A stretch of 64,000 nt of DNA from Atherinomorus stipes (taxonomy: Eukaryota > Chordata > Actinopteri > Atheriniformes > Atherinidae): assembly GCA_023101725.1 (NCBI GenBank), contig JALJCO010007110.1, positions 310,001-374,000 of the forward strand, written 5' to 3'. Under the pieces are notes generated by a model. The model was not told the DNA's origin, did no database searches, and saw only the letters and a program-made list of their open reading frames with translations. How positions within the stretch are numbered: the first letter of the stretch is position 1; each line of letters starts with the position of its first letter. Below are positions 37,314 through 64,000 of this stretch, in pieces. The position numbers and the translations under genes are program-made.

Positions 37314-37717
37314 TAAATTTTTTCAACTTTCACAAACTACTGTTTTCATTAGAAAGCTGCAGAACTATTCAGTCTTGTCTGAACATCAAACCGTTACACC
37401 GACCACATCCTAGAACACATTTCAAACTGGGTGGGGAAAACAAACAAAAAAACACTCAAATGAAAATTAAAACACTCTTGAGCCAACATTTAACATATGT
37501 TTTAACTACTGCTGTAAGGGACATTATTATCTTGAGTTTTTTTTTTTCTTTTTAAATCTGAGGGTCCAAGCAGCATTCTCACAAACAGTATAAAAGCCTT
37601 ATCTATATCAGCATCCTGGATTTAAATCTATGACATGCTTTATCGTCTTGTGTTTTCTATAAAAAGCAGGTTTTTACGTAGCTTCAGCAGTTAGCTTGGG
37701 TTAATAACTTGTGCATC

Positions 37718-62126
<24,409 letters not shown>

Positions 62127-62615
62127 CTAGAATAAAATATAACTTTATGCAACAAAACATGCACACAAAAGAAAAACTAAAAAACATCTGAAGGCCCATT
62201 TATGCCCAACGCAGAAGACAGATGTGCAGACTGACGGACAGTTTCATTCGTCGTCTGGGGCTGGGAACCACTAGGTGCCTCACGAGTCATGATATAATAC
62301 TATCACGATATTTTGCCTATGATAACGATAATATCACAATACAGCCATTCTGCAATTATCAATATATTGCAATAAATTCAATCTACGATACACCACAGTA
62401 TGTATTCCTGAAGACATTCTTAATCTATTGACCAAAGTGAATCCATTTGAAATGAATTACAAAATATTATCAATCAGTTGCACATAGGTGACATCAATTC
62501 ATATGAAATAAGCAAAACAGTAAAACAAGGTGAACAGAGGTTCTTCTTAAAGGAGCATATGAAAAAATAAACATTTCAGTCAGTGCATTATAATCTCAAA
62601 TAACTGGGTAATCTA

Positions 62616-63084
62616 TAGCCCCGTTTCCACCAGCAGGTCTGGGTCGAGTTGGGCTGGATCGATTCAAGTTTTTTTGCTTCTCCACAGATAAAAACTGGGA
62701 CAGGTACCCTTATATCTGACCTGGCCTACTTTTTTGGTACCCTTCGGTAGGGGTAGAGATCCAACTGATCTGGACCAAAGAGGTGGAGCTAGCACACAGC
62801 AATCCGTTGATTCGTTGAAAAATCTCACTTCCCGCGTGACTCGGTGTAAAAACAAAGCAGGGGTGACTCCTTCGTTTCTGTCACGTGTGATGTGGTGCTT
62901 TGGTTAAAAGGTGCTGCACGGCAATGATGTCAGGCCATCACGTAGCAGCACTATCCGGTTAATACTCCTCCTCCAGGGTAAGGGGACAGTTTGCTGTGGG
63001 GATGCAATGTGAAATCAACATATCCGTACCAAAACCCACCCATCCAGCCAAGCCCGACCCAGACCCACAGGTGGGAACAGTGCT
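62616..63084. mobile_element. GCCCCGTTTCCACC-type MITE, copy 2
   Basis: 469 bp, TA-flanked, sharing order and landmarks with 54180-54660. It sits within a CGATA-rich element, whose left part (to 62615) and right part (from 63085) carry related ATCACGATATT motifs. Confidence 0.75.
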
Positions 63085-63596
63085 TATGAAAACCTAAACA
63101 CACATTTCAATTTGTACTTTACATCATGTCTACAGTTTAACCTGAACCTGCAGACTGCACATAGATATCAGTGCTAATGCAGGGACTTTTCATGCTGGAC
63201 CGTTGCAGATAGAACAACGAAATCTCGCGAGATCTCACTGTTGTCTTACAAAATCTCACAAGATTTCGTTAGTAAAAAATATCGACAGTGTTTTTTTTTT
63301 TTAATATAGATATATCACAACATGAAATATCACGATATTTCAGTGTATTGATATTTTGTCACACCCCCACTGTCGTCTGTGTTGGTTATGCATGTAATTT
63401 GGTGCGTTTTCAAGGGGCTTGTTGGTCCATCACTCAATGCAGAAGACGGAGCAATACCACCGGAAACGGCGGGTTAAAGTGTTGAGTTGTGCAGCTGATA
63501 TGCAGCCAGTAAAAGGAACAAACCAGAGAAGAACACAAACAACACAAAAACTGCCTGAGAAAGAAGACGCCAAAAAAAACAAGAGAACATCTGTAG

Positions 63597-64000
63597 CAGG
63601 GCTCCAGACTGCGACCAAAAATTTGCTCAGTGCACCTAACTTTTTTTTCTTGGTTGCACCAATGCGCCTAACATTGCAGGTGCAGGTGAACGATTTTCTT
63701 CAAATGTGTCTTTTCTGTGTCTATTTCCCTCCTAATGCAGCTCGAAGAATAACGCGAGCGAGTCTTAATCTCCAACTGGCTCTGATCCACCCTGAACACA
63801 CGAACGCAGTGTTGCTCTTTAGTTTGAAATAAAGACCAGCGGGTCCTAGTTGGTGTCGTTCTTCTGGTGTGAAGAACGACACCACCGAGACCCGCGGAAA
63901 TAATCAATTGTATAACGTGGAATATGGTGCATTATGCTTCTATGTGGTTGTCATCAACTATCTTCATGAATTTAAGTTTTGTCTGAGTGACATGAAGCAG
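63597..64000. mobile_element. hAT-like element, second copy, cut by window edge
   Basis: Starts CAGGGCTCCAGACTGCGACC and follows the first 400 nt of the element at 40615, including the AACATTGCAGGTGCAGGTGA and AAATAAAGACCAGCGGGTCC blocks. The rest lies beyond the window. Confidence 0.8.

Larger units (their letters stand above)
62127..64000. other. piwil2 5' intron or upstream region, repeat-rich
   Basis: No further piwil2 exon could be recognised. The stretch holds a CGATA-rich hAT-like element (left end about 62257, right end about 63370) interrupted by the MITE at 62616-63084, and the start of another hAT-like element at 63597. Confidence 0.45.

Overview
The window is animal nuclear DNA. 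It is AT-rich and intron-dense, with GT-AG splice sites and a high load of decayed DNA transposons, tRNA-derived SINEs and simple repeats. The gene set is an ATP synthase e subunit, a purpurin-type lipocalin, alpha-L-iduronidase, tankyrase 1 and a PIWIL2/Zili-type PIWI protein. Together with Tc1-like and hAT-like repeats typical of fish, this points to a teleost, probably a percomorph. I cannot name the species from the sequence alone.

Layout. 1-245 is the tail of a + strand transcript. 3242-4608 (+) is atp5me, complete in four exons. 6312-6879 (-) is an unrecognised small two-coding-exon gene. 8772-10021 (+) is purpurin/rbp4l, complete. 11151-15261 (-) is idua, complete in 14 exons. 18346-31590 (-) is tnks, complete in 27 exons. 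37718-62126 (-) is piwil2; it has its 3' end here, and its first exon or exons lie beyond the right edge. I placed each exon boundary by reading splice sites against conserved protein motifs. Exon lengths sum to whole codons for every complete gene: 71, 157, 195, 631 and 1256 residues.

The genes do not form a pathway. They serve mitochondrial ATP synthesis, retinoid transport in the retina, lysosomal glycosaminoglycan breakdown, poly-ADP-ribosylation (telomere and Wnt control) and germline piRNA silencing. idua, tnks and piwil2 are all on the minus strand, head to tail.

From about 34 kb rightwards, mobile elements dominate. The introns of piwil2 hold a foldback element, nested hAT-like elements, a LINE fragment, SINEs, and a Tc1 element carrying two separate TTAA-target insertions. 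At least three, probably four, short TTAA-flanked families occur in the window, three of them as pairs. The most checkable observation is the nested Tc1 at 46865-49326: its own left terminal repeat preserves the empty site of an insertion in its right terminal repeat. No CRISPR, operon, plasmid or viral system was seen.
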